DNA of 64,000 bases from Pyropia yezoensis (taxonomy: Eukaryota; Rhodophyta; Bangiophyceae; Bangiales; Bangiaceae): positions 1,801,447 to 1,865,446 of the forward strand of contig CM020620.1 in the NCBI GenBank assembly GCA_009829735.1, in the 5' to 3' direction. The notes under the pieces were generated by a model, which was not told the origin of the DNA, did no database searches, and saw nothing but the letters and a program-made list of their open reading frames with translations. This document shows positions 1 through 9,077 of the stretch, piece by piece. The stretch's first letter is position 1. Each line of letters begins with the position of its first letter. The translations under genes and the position numbers were made by a program.

Positions 1-564
1 CCTGGCCCCGACTTGGCGCCGACCCGGGACTACAACCAGAGGGCACCAGGTGCCAGAACACGCCCGCCGTGTGGCGATGGTTGGCGGCCGTGGCCCGTGC
101 CCGGCACTGGGATGCGGTGGACTACGCTATCCACACGCGAGAGAGGGATTTCTGATGTGTTTTTGCATATTTGTGAGGGACTTGATTTGAGAGAATTTGA
201 GTGTGAGATTAGTGAGTGGGAATAGAATTAGTAGTGATAGTGGCCCCCGACCTGACGAGGTTAGACTCGGGTCGGGGCCACTCGGGGTTATGGGGGGGCT
301 ACCGGGCCAACGTGCCGGGGTTCCCCCAGATGCACGTTAAGAGGGACAGCGAGGCGCCCTCGGCCCGCGCCCTCAGGGAAAAAAGACAACTGCGCGTTTG
401 CTTTCCTCTTCCCCGTGTGCACTACCGTGCGTATCTGTTTGCCCTGCGAGCAGGCACGTGAGGCAACAGGCATACCATTCTCGTAGTTCCCCTTTCTGCG
501 TTACCTGTCCCTTTCCCCCGAGGGATATTGACACGTGTCTGAGAGGATCGAGTTTTATACCACA
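1..564 (+). repeat. 5' LTR of element 1 (first ~9 nt outside window)
   Basis: Positions 1-564 match 9087-9649, ending in ACCACA. Comparison with the 3' copy shows that about nine bases, including the TG terminus, lie left of the window. The only difference seen is a six-A versus five-A run near 380. A strong inverted repeat occupies 240-281. Confidence 0.93.
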
Positions 565-571
565 TATTTGG

Positions 572-586
572 TGGAGCAGCAGGGGA
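572..586 (+). promoter_or_regulatory. Primer binding site of element 1
   Basis: The 15-mer TGGAGCAGCAGGGGA lies seven bases after the LTR end. It starts with the TGG expected for pairing with a tRNA CCA end. An alternative register starts at TGG 569. The same 15-mer occurs at the equivalent place in every 883-bp array unit, four bases from that LTR end, which supports a shared priming function. It resembles an initiator-Met type site (AGCAGCA acceptor) but the tRNA was not identified. Confidence 0.7.
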
Positions 587-778
587 TTTGATTGGAGTGT
601 TTGAGAAGAGACATTTGGGAGCAGCGGTTGCGTTGTTCCTATTCTGTCTTTTTCTGTGGTTTGGGAATTATTTGCACCCGTTCACGGGAACCCCATTCCT
701 GGCTCTCCAACCCCTCTCTTGTGGTCTTGCGATCTTTGGACACGCAGGTAACTGGACTGTGGCTGTCAAGAGACCAAC
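587..778 (+). other. Untranslated leader of element 1
   Basis: The stretch between the primer binding site and the gag ATG at 779 has no supported ORF. Its length (about 190 nt) resembles the roughly 206-nt leader in the array units. Confidence 0.6.
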
Positions 779-2539
779 ATGGCTACCCTCCCTGGCACGA
801 CGGTGCCCGAAGGGGTAGACCCCGCGTCCCTTGACGCATCCCTGGTCACCGCGGGGGACGGTGCCCAACCCGGCGTTCTCCCTACGGGTGAAGCAGACCT
901 GGGCGTGACATCCGGTAGTGGACTGGAGTCTACAGGCGGCCAAGTACCGCCTGCTCCCGTTCCTCCGGCTGTTCCTCCTGTGGGAGCCACCCCGGGGTCA
1001 ACGGCGTTTGAGTCAGCTCGCAGCAGACGTCTCCCTCCTGTCGGTTCTACTCTTCAACCTCCAGGGATAGCCCCTGGTGTGTTTACTCCTGGACCCACAC
1101 ATGGCAGCTGGGTGTATACACCTCTTCCTGTGGGCACTAGCAGTGCCAGAGGCACCGCTATGACTGGTTCTACGGGTCTTCCTGAGACTTCGACTCCTGG
1201 GACCGGCCAAGCTTTTCCTCCCCTTGCGTCCTATGGGGCGGGGAGCTCCAAGACCGGTGACCGGAGCAGCCGTAGGCGTCGGCGTCGTCGCCGCCGCTCT
1301 AGCACCAGCGAGACCAGTTCCTCCAGCTCTGAGGAGGGATATGACTGGGATGCATCTCCCGGTCCTACCCGGCGCAGGCTAGTCGAGTTCGACTTCCCTG
1401 CCCACCAAGTGGGAGATGCCACCCTGAACAAGGTCACGTATTGGGGTAACTACCGGCTGGAGAACCAAGACCAAGGTTACACCCGGAAAATGGCCAAGAA
1501 GATGGCATCCCTGAACCGGCGAATGCAGCCGAGCTTTGGGGGACATCCTAAGTTTTCCGGGAAGAGACCGGCGCTTATCTTTGCCTTCCTGCGCCGGTTT
1601 GTCAAGGCATGCAATGACAACGATGTGTCCGAGGGCAAGGCTCTCTATCTCCTGGTTAACTTCATGACCGGAGAAGCGGAACAGCGGTTTGCACAGGTTC
1701 TACCAGACTCTGCCGGGCACATTGTTGGACGTACCGTCGCGAGTTATCCGGAGGCGGTCAACTGGCTCCTGTCCAACTACGCAGACGCGGACTCCCTGCG
1801 TAAGGCAGTCGGTAGGCTGAACCGGGCAACCATGGAGAGACAAGAGACTCCAGAGGCGTTCGCCCGTCGTGTCCGGGAGATGAGCGATGCTTGTGGCAAC
1901 GTTTACCCTGAGGACAGGCTCAAGATGATCTTCTCGGAGGGGCTTCCTGAATATCTTCAAGTGGATGCGGAGAACTACAACCAGGAACATCAAGAACATA
2001 CCTTCCAGCAGTTGATGGCCTACACCCAGGGCAAGCACCGGCAAGCCAAGGCCCTCCAGGCTCCTATGGTATCAACTCCCAAGCCGTTGTCGCGAGTTCG
2101 TCCCGGACCCGACAAGTATAAGGGAGGTGATAACCCTGTACCGGTACTCGCAGTTGGCGAGGCCTCACCCATGGAGTCAAGGGACAAGTGGGGCGGCTTC
2201 GTTTCTAAGGAGCAACCTTCCCTGGTCGCCCCCAAGCAGATCAGGAACCAGCGGTTCCGGTCTTGCTGGCTGTGCCAGAAGGAGGATCATATGTCCTACC
2301 AGTGCCCGACCATTCCCGAGGATCTCCAGGAGAAACTCAAGCGTCAAGGACTGGTGTTTGCAAAGGCGGTCAACTGGGCTGACCGGCGGGCACCCTCCAA
2401 GATGGACAAGGCACAGGTACATGCCATCCGAGTGGCAACCTTACAGAGCATCACGGAGGCTCTGGCAAGGGAAGCTCCTACGGACTTTGACCTGGAGACC
2501 GAAACCTCTAAGGACTCCTCGGAGCCGGGAAACGAGTAG
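779..2539 (+). CDS. gag: Gag polyprotein of element 1
   Basis: This 586-residue protein is the structural protein that forms the retrotransposon particle and packages its RNA. The N-terminal ~160 residues are Pro/Thr/Gly-rich. An Arg/Ser stretch (about residues 160-190) follows, then a helical retrotransposon-gag capsid-like region (about 260-400), and one zinc knuckle C-X2-C-X4-H-X4-C formed by C496, C499, H504 and C509. The ATG at 779 is the first good start after the leader. The TAG stop at 2537-2539 sits four bases after a GGGAAAC slippery heptamer, so a fraction of ribosomes should shift into pol. The frame is intact. Retroelement gag is clear; exact domain borders are approximate. Confidence 0.92.
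   Translation: MATLPGTTVPEGVDPASLDASLVTAGDGAQPGVLPTGEADLGVTSGSGLESTGGQVPPAPVPPAVPPVGATPGSTAFESARSRRLPPVGSTLQPPGIAPGVFTPGPTHGSWVYTPLPVGTSSARGTAMTGSTGLPETSTPGTGQAFPPLASYGAGSSKTGDRSSRRRRRRRRRSSTSETSSSSSEEGYDWDASPGPTRRRLVEFDFPAHQVGDATLNKVTYWGNYRLENQDQGYTRKMAKKMASLNRRMQPSFGGHPKFSGKRPALIFAFLRRFVKACNDNDVSEGKALYLLVNFMTGEAEQRFAQVLPDSAGHIVGRTVASYPEAVNWLLSNYADADSLRKAVGRLNRATMERQETPEAFARRVREMSDACGNVYPEDRLKMIFSEGLPEYLQVDAENYNQEHQEHTFQQLMAYTQGKHRQAKALQAPMVSTPKPLSRVRPGPDKYKGGDNPVPVLAVGEASPMESRDKWGGFVSKEQPSLVAPKQIRNQRFRSCWLCQKEDHMSYQCPTIPEDLQEKLKRQGLVFAKAVNWADRRAPSKMDKAQVHAIRVATLQSITEALAREAPTDFDLETETSKDSSEPGNE
2527..2533 (+). promoter_or_regulatory. -1 ribosomal frameshift slippery heptamer GGGAAAC
   Basis: The heptamer is read in the gag frame as G GGA AAC, exactly the X XXY YYZ pattern. 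It lies one codon before the gag stop, and slipping back one base enters the open pol frame (next codon at 2533). Pol is closed upstream of about 2512, so the overlap is short and contains this site. GGGAAAC is a known efficient -1 site in some plant viruses. No compelling pseudoknot is visible 5-9 nt downstream; a 7-bp hairpin at about 2598-2621 is too distant to be the usual stimulator. Confidence 0.75.
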
Positions 2540-5500
2540 GGCAGGCGCTCTCCCCAAGTGTCTTCCCGAATCTCCAACGGCAGGGTACTTCTACCTGTTC
2601 TCCCCTTGCGTGCCGGGAGAAAGGACGGCAGTTGCCTGCTCAACCGGTAGCCGCCTGGACACCCTGTTTGTTCAAGGGGACCTTGCTCGTCCTGCGTAAG
2701 GAAAACCTCAAGATTAATGCTCGTATGCGTGTGGGGGATAGCCTCCCCCAAGCTGTTACGCCGGTGGTCGACACGGGAGCCGGACCAAGCGTCATCACTG
2801 AGAACCTGTTACCTCCGGGCTGGCGTCGACATGCCTGGAGAGCGCCTACCAAGACCCGGGTTGTAGACGCATCAGGTCAAACCCTACGACCGCTTGGCCG
2901 TCTTCCCGTCGCCATCTATGTCAACAATGAACCAATGCTTTTTCCCTTTCTAGTAGTCAAGACCTTATCAGTCCCCCTCATCCTAGGCTGGGACTTCCAG
3001 AAGCAGCATGTCAAGAGCATCCTACCCGGAGAAGGAAAGGTGCAGTTCAACCATGGGTTTGTGTCACCAGTGCTGGAGCACCTGGACACCAAGGTTCGTG
3101 TGGCCAAGAACCAGAAGGAACGCATCCCACCCTCTACCTTGACCCTCATCAAACCGGTGCTCCTACCTCCTCGCTCGGAGACCAAGGTTCAAGTCACGAC
3201 CCGGACTGCAGGTCAATGCCTGATCTACGGACGCAAGGAATTTCTGGCGAAACACCGATTATACCTAGCCCACGGACATCACAAGAAGGTGGAGAGGCAC
3301 ACCCCGTTCTCGGTGCTGATCGTCAACGTGAGCCGGAAGCCAATAACCCTCGCCAAGGGCACTCGAGTTGGTACAGCAGAGCCTTACCGGGGGTCCGCCC
3401 GCGCTATGAGCAAGGAAGACCTCTTCAACCTGCAACAAGAGCTGGCATCCAACTTGACGGCCTTAGACGTATCTCCGGAACAAGAGCAGGCTGGCCGTAC
3501 TACTCCGAAGCCGGAACAAGCACCGCCCGGGATGCCGAAGGTCAACCAAGAAAACGTCCCTCCCGACTTGAAGGAGGCACTGGAGAAGCTTCTCCAGGAA
3601 TATCGGCACCTGTGGTCTGGAGAGCTGGGCAAGATGGACGCCACCCTACACCGGATTCAACTCAAGCCAGATGCCAAACCAGTGCACATGCACCCATACC
3701 GGGCTGGACCTCATCGCCGGGATGAGATTGAGAAGCAGGTTAACAAGATGCTCAAGATGGATGTTATCGAGCCGTCTGATGGCGAGTGGGCTTTCCCGGT
3801 GGTAGTCGTCCCGAAACCTGGCGGTCACTTCCGTTTCTGCGTTGACTACAGACGCCTGAACGAGATGACAGTCAAGGATGTATACCCGATACCCCGGATG
3901 GATGATTGCCTCGACTTTCTTGGTGATGCCACCCTCTTCTCGACGCTGGATTGTAATGCCGGTTACTGGCAGATCCCTCTGGCTGACGAGGACAAGGACA
4001 AGACTACCTTCACGTGCCACATGGGACTGTTCCGGTGCAAGCGTCTCCCTTTTGGTCTCACTAATGCTCCGGCAACCTTCCAGAGAGCCATCGACATCAT
4101 CCTGTCGGGGCTAAGGTGGAGAACATGTTTGGTCTACCTGGACGACATCATCGTTTTCTCCAAGACCCCAGCGGAACACCTGGAGCACCTTCGAGAGGTC
4201 CTGGCCCTCCTGTCCAAGGCTGGAGTTACCCTCAAGGCCGAGAAGTGCCACCTGTTTGAGACTGAGGTGGAGTACCTGGGGCACGTGCTGAGTCCGGGGG
4301 AGCTCCGAGTCAATGAGAAGAACATCAAGGCCCTCCGGCATGCACGGCAACCTAAAACCCAGACGGAACTCAAGAGCTTCCTGGGTATGTGCAACGTCTA
4401 CCGCCGGTTCGTACGGGACTACGCTCTGATTGCCCGGCCCTTGACCAAGCTTACTAGCAAGAAGCTTCCAGCACAACTCCCGGTGTTCGACGAGAAGCAG
4501 ACAGCAGCCTTCGAAGAGCTCAAGAAGCGCCTGACCACCACTCCAGTACTGGCGTTACCCAAGCGGGAGGGTCAGTTTGTTCTGGAGACTGACGCCTGTG
4601 GCGTCCAGGTGGGGTGCTCACTACTCCAGCAACAACCTGATGGGCACTTCCTCCCGATAGGCTACTACAGTCGCGTCTTGACTCCAGCCGAGAAGAACTA
4701 TTCCACGACCGAGCGCGAGTGCTTGGCGGTCGTCTGGGCTTGCTTCCTGTTACGTCCATATCTTGAAGGACAAGAGTTCCTCATCCGGACGGACCACGCC
4801 AGTCTAAGGTGGCTGCTATGCATGGACAGCAGTCAAGGAAGGGTCGCCCGGTGGCGCCTACGCCTTTCGGAGTTCAAGTACAAGGTGTGCACCAGAGCAG
4901 GGAGGGAGCACCACTGCGCCGACACCATGTCCAGGCTGGAGACTCCTGCAGCCGATACCGGTCCTATCCCGGAGGAAATACCTTGCTTCATCCTCCCGAA
5001 TGTCGGACGTGGCTGGCACGCTCCCCTGTACGAGACACCTGACGCTCATCAACCGGTAACCATTCACCGGATGCTGGAGGCACAATTGACGGACCCTCAA
5101 TGCTTGGAGCTTCGCCACCAAATGGACCTGAACCGGAACAGTCGCTTCTCCGAGTCTACAGACGGACTCCTGGTACGGGTGTCACCCTTCGATGGGGCAA
5201 CTCAAGTCTACGTACCCCGGAGCCTACGGACTGACATCCTACGCCTGGAGCACTCGTCTCCCCAGGCCGGACATCCTGGTATCAATCGGATGTATGCTTC
5301 CATGAGACGACATTATTACTGGGAAACCATGGCCAGTGACGTCCATAAGTGCCTGGAGGCTTGTATTTCTTGTGCAAGGAACCGGTTGTCCCAGAGGAAG
5401 AAGACTTCTAAGCTACGCCTATTCCCTGCGGCGGAGCCCTTTGCAAGCTTAAGCATGGACATCCTGGGGCCCCTACCTGAGACCTCCAGTGGCAACATAT

Positions 5501-6627
5501 ACCTGCTCATCATTTGTGACCGGTTCTCCAAGTTCACTCGAGCAATCCCGTTGAGAACCATCACGGCTCTGGATGTCACGTCGGCCTTCTGCGAGTACTG
5601 GATAGCTGCCTACGGCCCTCCAGACTCCGTCTTAACCGACAACGGTCCCCAGTTTGCATCCCTGTTCTTCCAAGGAGTCTGTGACCTGATGGGCATCAAG
5701 AACTTGTACACCACGACGTACCACCCTCAAACGAACGGTCAGGTGGAACGATTCAACCGGACCCTAGTGGACATGCTACGGCACTACGTGGAGGAGCACC
5801 AAGAAGACTGGGACGAGCTCCTGGCTGTCCTCACTCTAGCCTACAACTCCCGAGTTCACCGGACAACGGGAGTTGCTCCACTCGACTTTGTCACCCCAAG
5901 GCGGCTGACCAACTTCTCCCTGGAAAGAATACCGGATGGTCTCCAGCCTGCACTGAAGTCAGGTCCCAAGGCAAAGGATGAGTTCCTGGAACAACTAAAG
6001 CTCCTGCTCCCAAGAGTCAAGGAGTCAATCTCAAAGACCCAGGAGCGATACAAGCGGGACTATGACAAGGGTGTCCGGGAAAAGAACAAGGAACTGGGTG
6101 GTGGCGACTGGGTTTTTGTGGACAACCATAGCAAGACCCGGGGGAAGCTGGACTCTAAGACGGATGGACCTTATGAGATTCTCAATACGGATGGCTGGAC
6201 CTTCCTTCTAGACGTGGATGGCTCTCCGTACCGGGTGAGCAGCGACCATGTCACCCGAGCTCCACCGCCAAGCCAACGGGACTTGACCCGGCGTAAGCGG
6301 ACTGCGATACCCTTGCTATCCCAAGAAGAAGGTCGGGAATTTGTCTACGTCAAGTTTGTCGACCATGCCTGGAGAGATGGACGCCTGTACCTGCGAGTAC
6401 GCTGGTTCGGTTTCAACCCGGCAGATGATACCTGGGAACCCTCAAACCGGCTACCCATCGCGGACGTCTGTGCCTACACGCGACGGAACGGGATTGAGGG
6501 CACTCCCGTGGCCAGAGCCGGCAAGATTCTGGAGTCGGACACGGAGGAGAACCAAGAGGACGGGGCCAACCAAGACCCTCGGGACGAGACGAGCTCACCC
6601 GCAACGGATGCGGAACAAGAGGATTGA
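2533..6627 (+). CDS. pol: Pol polyprotein of element 1: PR-RT-RNaseH-IN-chromodomain
   Basis: The frame is entered by -1 shift from gag; there is no convincing ATG at its 5' end. Visible domains in order are: aspartic protease (DTGA near 2770-2781); reverse transcriptase with FCVDYRRLN (about 3838), LPFGLTNAPATFQ (about 4045) and the catalytic YLDD (4135-4146); RNase H with an ETDACG acidic motif (about 4585) and TDHASLRW (about 4790); integrase with an HHCC zinc module (about 5250-5390) and D-D-E catalytic residues in SMDILGP (about 5455), LTDNGPQF (about 5635) and GQVERFNR (about 5740); and a C-terminal chromodomain (about 6340-6490) with aromatic residues in the RVRWFGF and DDTWEP segments. 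Chromodomains of this class steer integration to modified histones. The frame is intact to the TGA at 6627 and ends in an acidic tail. Confidence 0.95.
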   Translation, partial: RVGQALSPSVFPNLQRQGTSTCSPLACREKGRQLPAQPVAAWTPCLFKGTLLVLRKENLKINARMRVGDSLPQAVTPVVDTGAGPSVITENLLPPGWRRHAWRAPTKTRVVDASGQTLRPLGRLPVAIYVNNEPMLFPFLVVKTLSVPLILGWDFQKQHVKSILPGEGKVQFNHGFVSPVLEHLDTKVRVAKNQKERIPPSTLTLIKPVLLPPRSETKVQVTTRTAGQCLIYGRKEFLAKHRLYLAHGHHKKVERHTPFSVLIVNVSRKPITLAKGTRVGTAEPYRGSARAMSKEDLFNLQQELASNLTALDVSPEQEQAGRTTPKPEQAPPGMPKVNQENVPPDLKEALEKLLQEYRHLWSGELGKMDATLHRIQLKPDAKPVHMHPYRAGPHRRDEIEKQVNKMLKMDVIEPSDGEWAFPVVVVPKPGGHFRFCVDYRRLNEMTVKDVYPIPRMDDCLDFLGDATLFSTLDCNAGYWQIPLADEDKDKTTFTCHMGLFRCKRLPFGLTNAPATFQRAIDIILSGLRWRTCLVYLDDIIVFSKTPAEHLEHLREVLALLSKAGVTLKAEKCHLFETEVEYLGHVLSPGELRVNEKNIKALRHARQPKTQTELKSFLGMCNVYRRFVRDYALIARPLTKLTSKKLPAQLPVFDEKQTAAFEELKKRLTTTPVLALPKREGQFVLETDACGVQVGCSLLQQQPDGHFLPIGYYSRVLTPAEKNYSTTERECLAVVWACFLLRPYLEGQEFLIRTDHASLRWLLCMDSSQGRVARWRLRLSEFKYKVCTRAGREHHCADTMSRLETPAADTGPIPEEIPCFILPNVGRGWHAPLYETPDAHQPVTIHRMLEAQLTDPQCLELRHQMDLNRNSRFSESTDGLLVRVSPFDGATQVYVPRSLRTDILRLEHSSPQAGHPGINRMYASMRRHYYWETMASDVHKCLEACISCARNRLSQRKKTSKLRLFPAAEPFASLSMDILGPLPETSSGNIYLLIICDRFSKFTRAIPLRTITALDVTSAFCEYWIAAYGPPDSVLTDNGPQFASLFFQGVCDLMGIKNLYTTTYHPQTNGQVERFNRTLVDMLRHYVEEHQEDWDELLAVLTLAYNSRVHRTTGVAPLDFVTPRRLTNFSLERIPDGLQPALKSGPKAKDEFLEQLKLLLPRVKESISKTQERYKRDYDKGVREKNKELGGGDWVFVDNHSKTRGKLDSKTDGPYEILNTDGWTFLLDVDGSPYRVSSDHVTRAPPPSQRDLTRRKRTAIPLLSQEEGREFVYVKFVDHAWRDGRLYLRVRWFGFNPADDTWEPSNRLPIADVCAYTRRNGIEGTPVARAGKILESDTEENQEDGANQDPRDETSSPATDAEQED

Positions 6628-6772
6628 GAAGAAGGGAACGGGTATATCAAGGATAACACGCAACGCAAGCATGGAACAATCAAGGAAAACAAGCACCCGC
6701 TCGAGCAACCCTTCTCTCCGCCTCTTCCCTCCTCGCTTCTCCCAAGACCCTCACCCTCCCTGCCTCCAACTA
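6628..6772. other. Gap between convergent pol and opposite-strand ORF
   Basis: About 145 bp separates the pol stop from the stop of the minus-strand ORF. It should hold the 3' end signals for the minus-strand transcript. Nothing else is recognisable. Confidence 0.5.
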
Positions 6773-8890
6773 CTACTCTCGGCGCGGACGCTGAGCCGCG
6801 GGAGTGTCCTCCGGCGCTATCTCCGCGGTACGACGGGAACCGGAGGAAGACGGGATGACGTAGTGCGGTGGACGCGGCGCATCCCGGTATGACGCCATCG
6901 GAGTAGTACCAGTAGTTGCCGGTGGCTCCCGCTCATCCAGATATGTCCGTCGGCGCCGCTGGAAGCCCGTGAAGGTCTCTGACCACTGCTGGGCCAGGCC
7001 ATGCCGCGTCAAAGTCGCCAGAAGTTCGCCAACCACCGGGTTGTTCGACATCTGGCCGCTGTCCGCGCAAGCAAACACCCGGTCGACCACGTCGTTCAAG
7101 ACACTGGCGTAAGTGCCCAGCACCAGGGAGGACCCGACGCCTTCAACCTGCACCGGAAGACGACCCAGCTGGTCTTCAATCATGCCGACGTCGTACTGGT
7201 CGCATGTTGGACCACCTTGGTTCAGGTACCAGTCAGGCACCCGGAAGCGGGTGAGGCGCAGAGTCGGCGCCGGAATCTCGAACCGGCCCGAGGATGACAC
7301 TACCGGACGGTCCACAACGGCCCCCGAGACCGGAGTACCCAACTCCAGCGGAGGCACAGCGCCGCCGGCGTTGGAAGAAGGCGTCCGGGGTAGAGCGGCC
7401 GGAGTAATCGGCGACCGCACGGCCACTCCCAGACTCGCCGCAGACAAGCGCGGTGCCGGAGGAGCTTGAAGTACTGGCACAGCCGGAACAGGGCGCGGAC
7501 GTGCCGGTGACGGTTCAGGCGAGGCGACCGGGGCGACAGGGGCAACCGGAGGAAGCGGAGCCGCCGCAGACGCCCGACCGACCGCCGCGGCCCATCCCGA
7601 CTCCTGCACCGGCGGTCCAACTGGCAGAAGATCAAGGGCGGCCGGAGCAGGAAAGCTACCTAGCTGCGGCCACGCCGGAAGCGGCGTCGCCAGCTGCACC
7701 TTAGCCGGAGAAGACTGGTAGACCACCTGCGCCCAACCGTAGCCATCCCGACGCGGGCGGTTCTGGTCGGCAATCGCGTTCAAGAAGTTCCGGTCATGCA
7801 CCGGCACCAGACGCCGGAAGTCGATCATCGCCTGGAAGAGCTCCTTGTACTCCTCGTCCTGGCTGCACAGGAAGTCGACGGTCAACTTGTCGACAATCCA
7901 GACCATCAGGAGGTCAGGGAGAAACCAAAGCCGGTTGGACACCAAGACCTCATGAAGCCAGTGGTTGGCCGCCAAGACTGTCATCTCGGACGTGTACATC
8001 ATGTACGGGATTGAATGGAAGAAGCCCTTGATCGACGCCTGAGTCAAGGCGTCCAAGAAGTACCAGGTGCAAGGGATGCTGGAAGGAGCAAACCCGACCG
8101 GGATCTCGACTTCCTGCTGCTGCGGGATGACCTTGGGGTAGTATGCCGCCCGGTTAGCCTTGTCCAGCTTCCAGAACTCCTGGTGGTTGCAGCTTACAAG
8201 GAAGTCACGCTGACGCCCGCGTCGCTCACCCTGCTCCCGTGCCGGCGACAACTTGGAGTATTTCCGGGTCAAGAAAGGCGGCTCCAGAGCGACCATGCTC
8301 GGACGGGGGTCGCAGTTCAAGCTTCCCGACCCCTTGAGCGCCTCGTCCCAGACCTTGAGCGCCCGGTGGACGTACCCTTCCTCCTCCGGCCACCGGAGAA
8401 CGGACGCGGACACGCGACGCTCGGTCAAGGGTAGATCCAGTACCAGCGCGAAGGGGAGATCCTCCAGACGAGCAGCCCAAGAGGAACCCGAGAAGCTCTG
8501 GGAGCGGTCTTGTGCCAGGCGCATCTGGTCCGCCGTATGAAGACGTGCCTTGTCCATCTCGGTCAAGACCCCGCGCTGGAGTTCCTTGCGCCAGAGGTCC
8601 ATGCAATCCTGCTGGCACTGGGCCGCGCCGGCGTTGCCAACCACCGTGGAGTAACGCCGGGCCGCCAGAGGGTCCTGCCCAAGGAGCATCTCCGGGAGAC
8701 CCTCCGGGGGGGCCTCGACCGGGTGCATCGCGGAAGCCGGGGGAACTCGATCCGTCCCCGCCGTGGCGACCGGCGCCGGCACCGACATCCGAGGAACCGG
8801 AGGCAGGAGAGGGGCACGACGACCCGAGTTCTCCTCCGCAACACTCGCCGCCGGAACCACGGGCCCAGCTTGGATCTCGGAACTGGACAT
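6773..8890 (-). CDS. Opposite-strand accessory ORF of element 1 (aORF1), unknown function
   Basis: This 705-residue ORF starts at the ATG at 8890 and runs against the gag-pol direction, filling the space between pol and the 3' LTR. An in-frame open stretch extends upstream into the LTR, but MSSSEIQ is the sensible start. Residues 1-75 are Ala/Pro/Val-rich. Residues about 85-375 form a probably folded region with many Trp, Tyr and Phe (for example VEIPVGF at 261-267). A Pro/Ala linker spans roughly 400-550. A second conserved helical block (about 560-680) precedes an Arg-rich end. I recognise no known family. A diverged homologue sits in the same place and orientation in the second chromovirus of this window (35279-37185), which argues it is a real, selected gene. 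Some plant Ty3/gypsy elements such as Grande carry antisense genes here; sequence relatedness to them is unknown. Confidence 0.75.
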   Translation of the reverse strand: MSSSEIQAGPVVPAASVAEENSGRRAPLLPPVPRMSVPAPVATAGTDRVPPASAMHPVEAPPEGLPEMLLGQDPLAARRYSTVVGNAGAAQCQQDCMDLWRKELQRGVLTEMDKARLHTADQMRLAQDRSQSFSGSSWAARLEDLPFALVLDLPLTERRVSASVLRWPEEEGYVHRALKVWDEALKGSGSLNCDPRPSMVALEPPFLTRKYSKLSPAREQGERRGRQRDFLVSCNHQEFWKLDKANRAAYYPKVIPQQQEVEIPVGFAPSSIPCTWYFLDALTQASIKGFFHSIPYMMYTSEMTVLAANHWLHEVLVSNRLWFLPDLLMVWIVDKLTVDFLCSQDEEYKELFQAMIDFRRLVPVHDRNFLNAIADQNRPRRDGYGWAQVVYQSSPAKVQLATPLPAWPQLGSFPAPAALDLLPVGPPVQESGWAAAVGRASAAAPLPPVAPVAPVASPEPSPARPRPVPAVPVLQAPPAPRLSAASLGVAVRSPITPAALPRTPSSNAGGAVPPLELGTPVSGAVVDRPVVSSSGRFEIPAPTLRLTRFRVPDWYLNQGGPTCDQYDVGMIEDQLGRLPVQVEGVGSSLVLGTYASVLNDVVDRVFACADSGQMSNNPVVGELLATLTRHGLAQQWSETFTGFQRRRRTYLDEREPPATTGTTPMASYRDAPRPPHYVIPSSSGSRRTAEIAPEDTPAAQRPRRE

Positions 8891-9064
8891 ACCGTCCAGA
8901 CTCCGGGGAACGAGAGGGCCAAGGTGAAGGAGCGGAGGGGGGGGGGGGCAGAATCGGGGCAGGTGATCGTGACCGGGGTGAAGACGCTCGACCTCGGCAC
9001 CGGTGTGGACGTGCTCGAGGCTGTGCACGGTGGCACCTGGTTCGGCCCGAGGACGTGCCGGACT
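8891..9064. promoter_or_regulatory. Spacer between aORF1 start and polypurine tract; likely aORF1 5' region
   Basis: This 174-bp stretch contains a G-run (about 8935-8948) and no supported ORF. It should contain the aORF1 5' UTR; the promoter may lie in the adjoining LTR read on the minus strand. No clear TATA box is seen. Confidence 0.35.
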
Positions 9065-9074
9065 AGGGAGGGAG
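9065..9074 (+). promoter_or_regulatory. Polypurine tract of element 1
   Basis: AGGGAGGGAG lies three bases before the TG start of the 3' LTR, the standard place for the plus-strand primer. Confidence 0.75.
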
Positions 9075-9077
9075 CTA

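Noticed and set aside
2598-2621. Hairpin TTCTCCC/GGGAGAA as frameshift stimulator
   Set aside because: It starts about 65 nt after the slippery site, too far for the usual 5-9 nt spacing.
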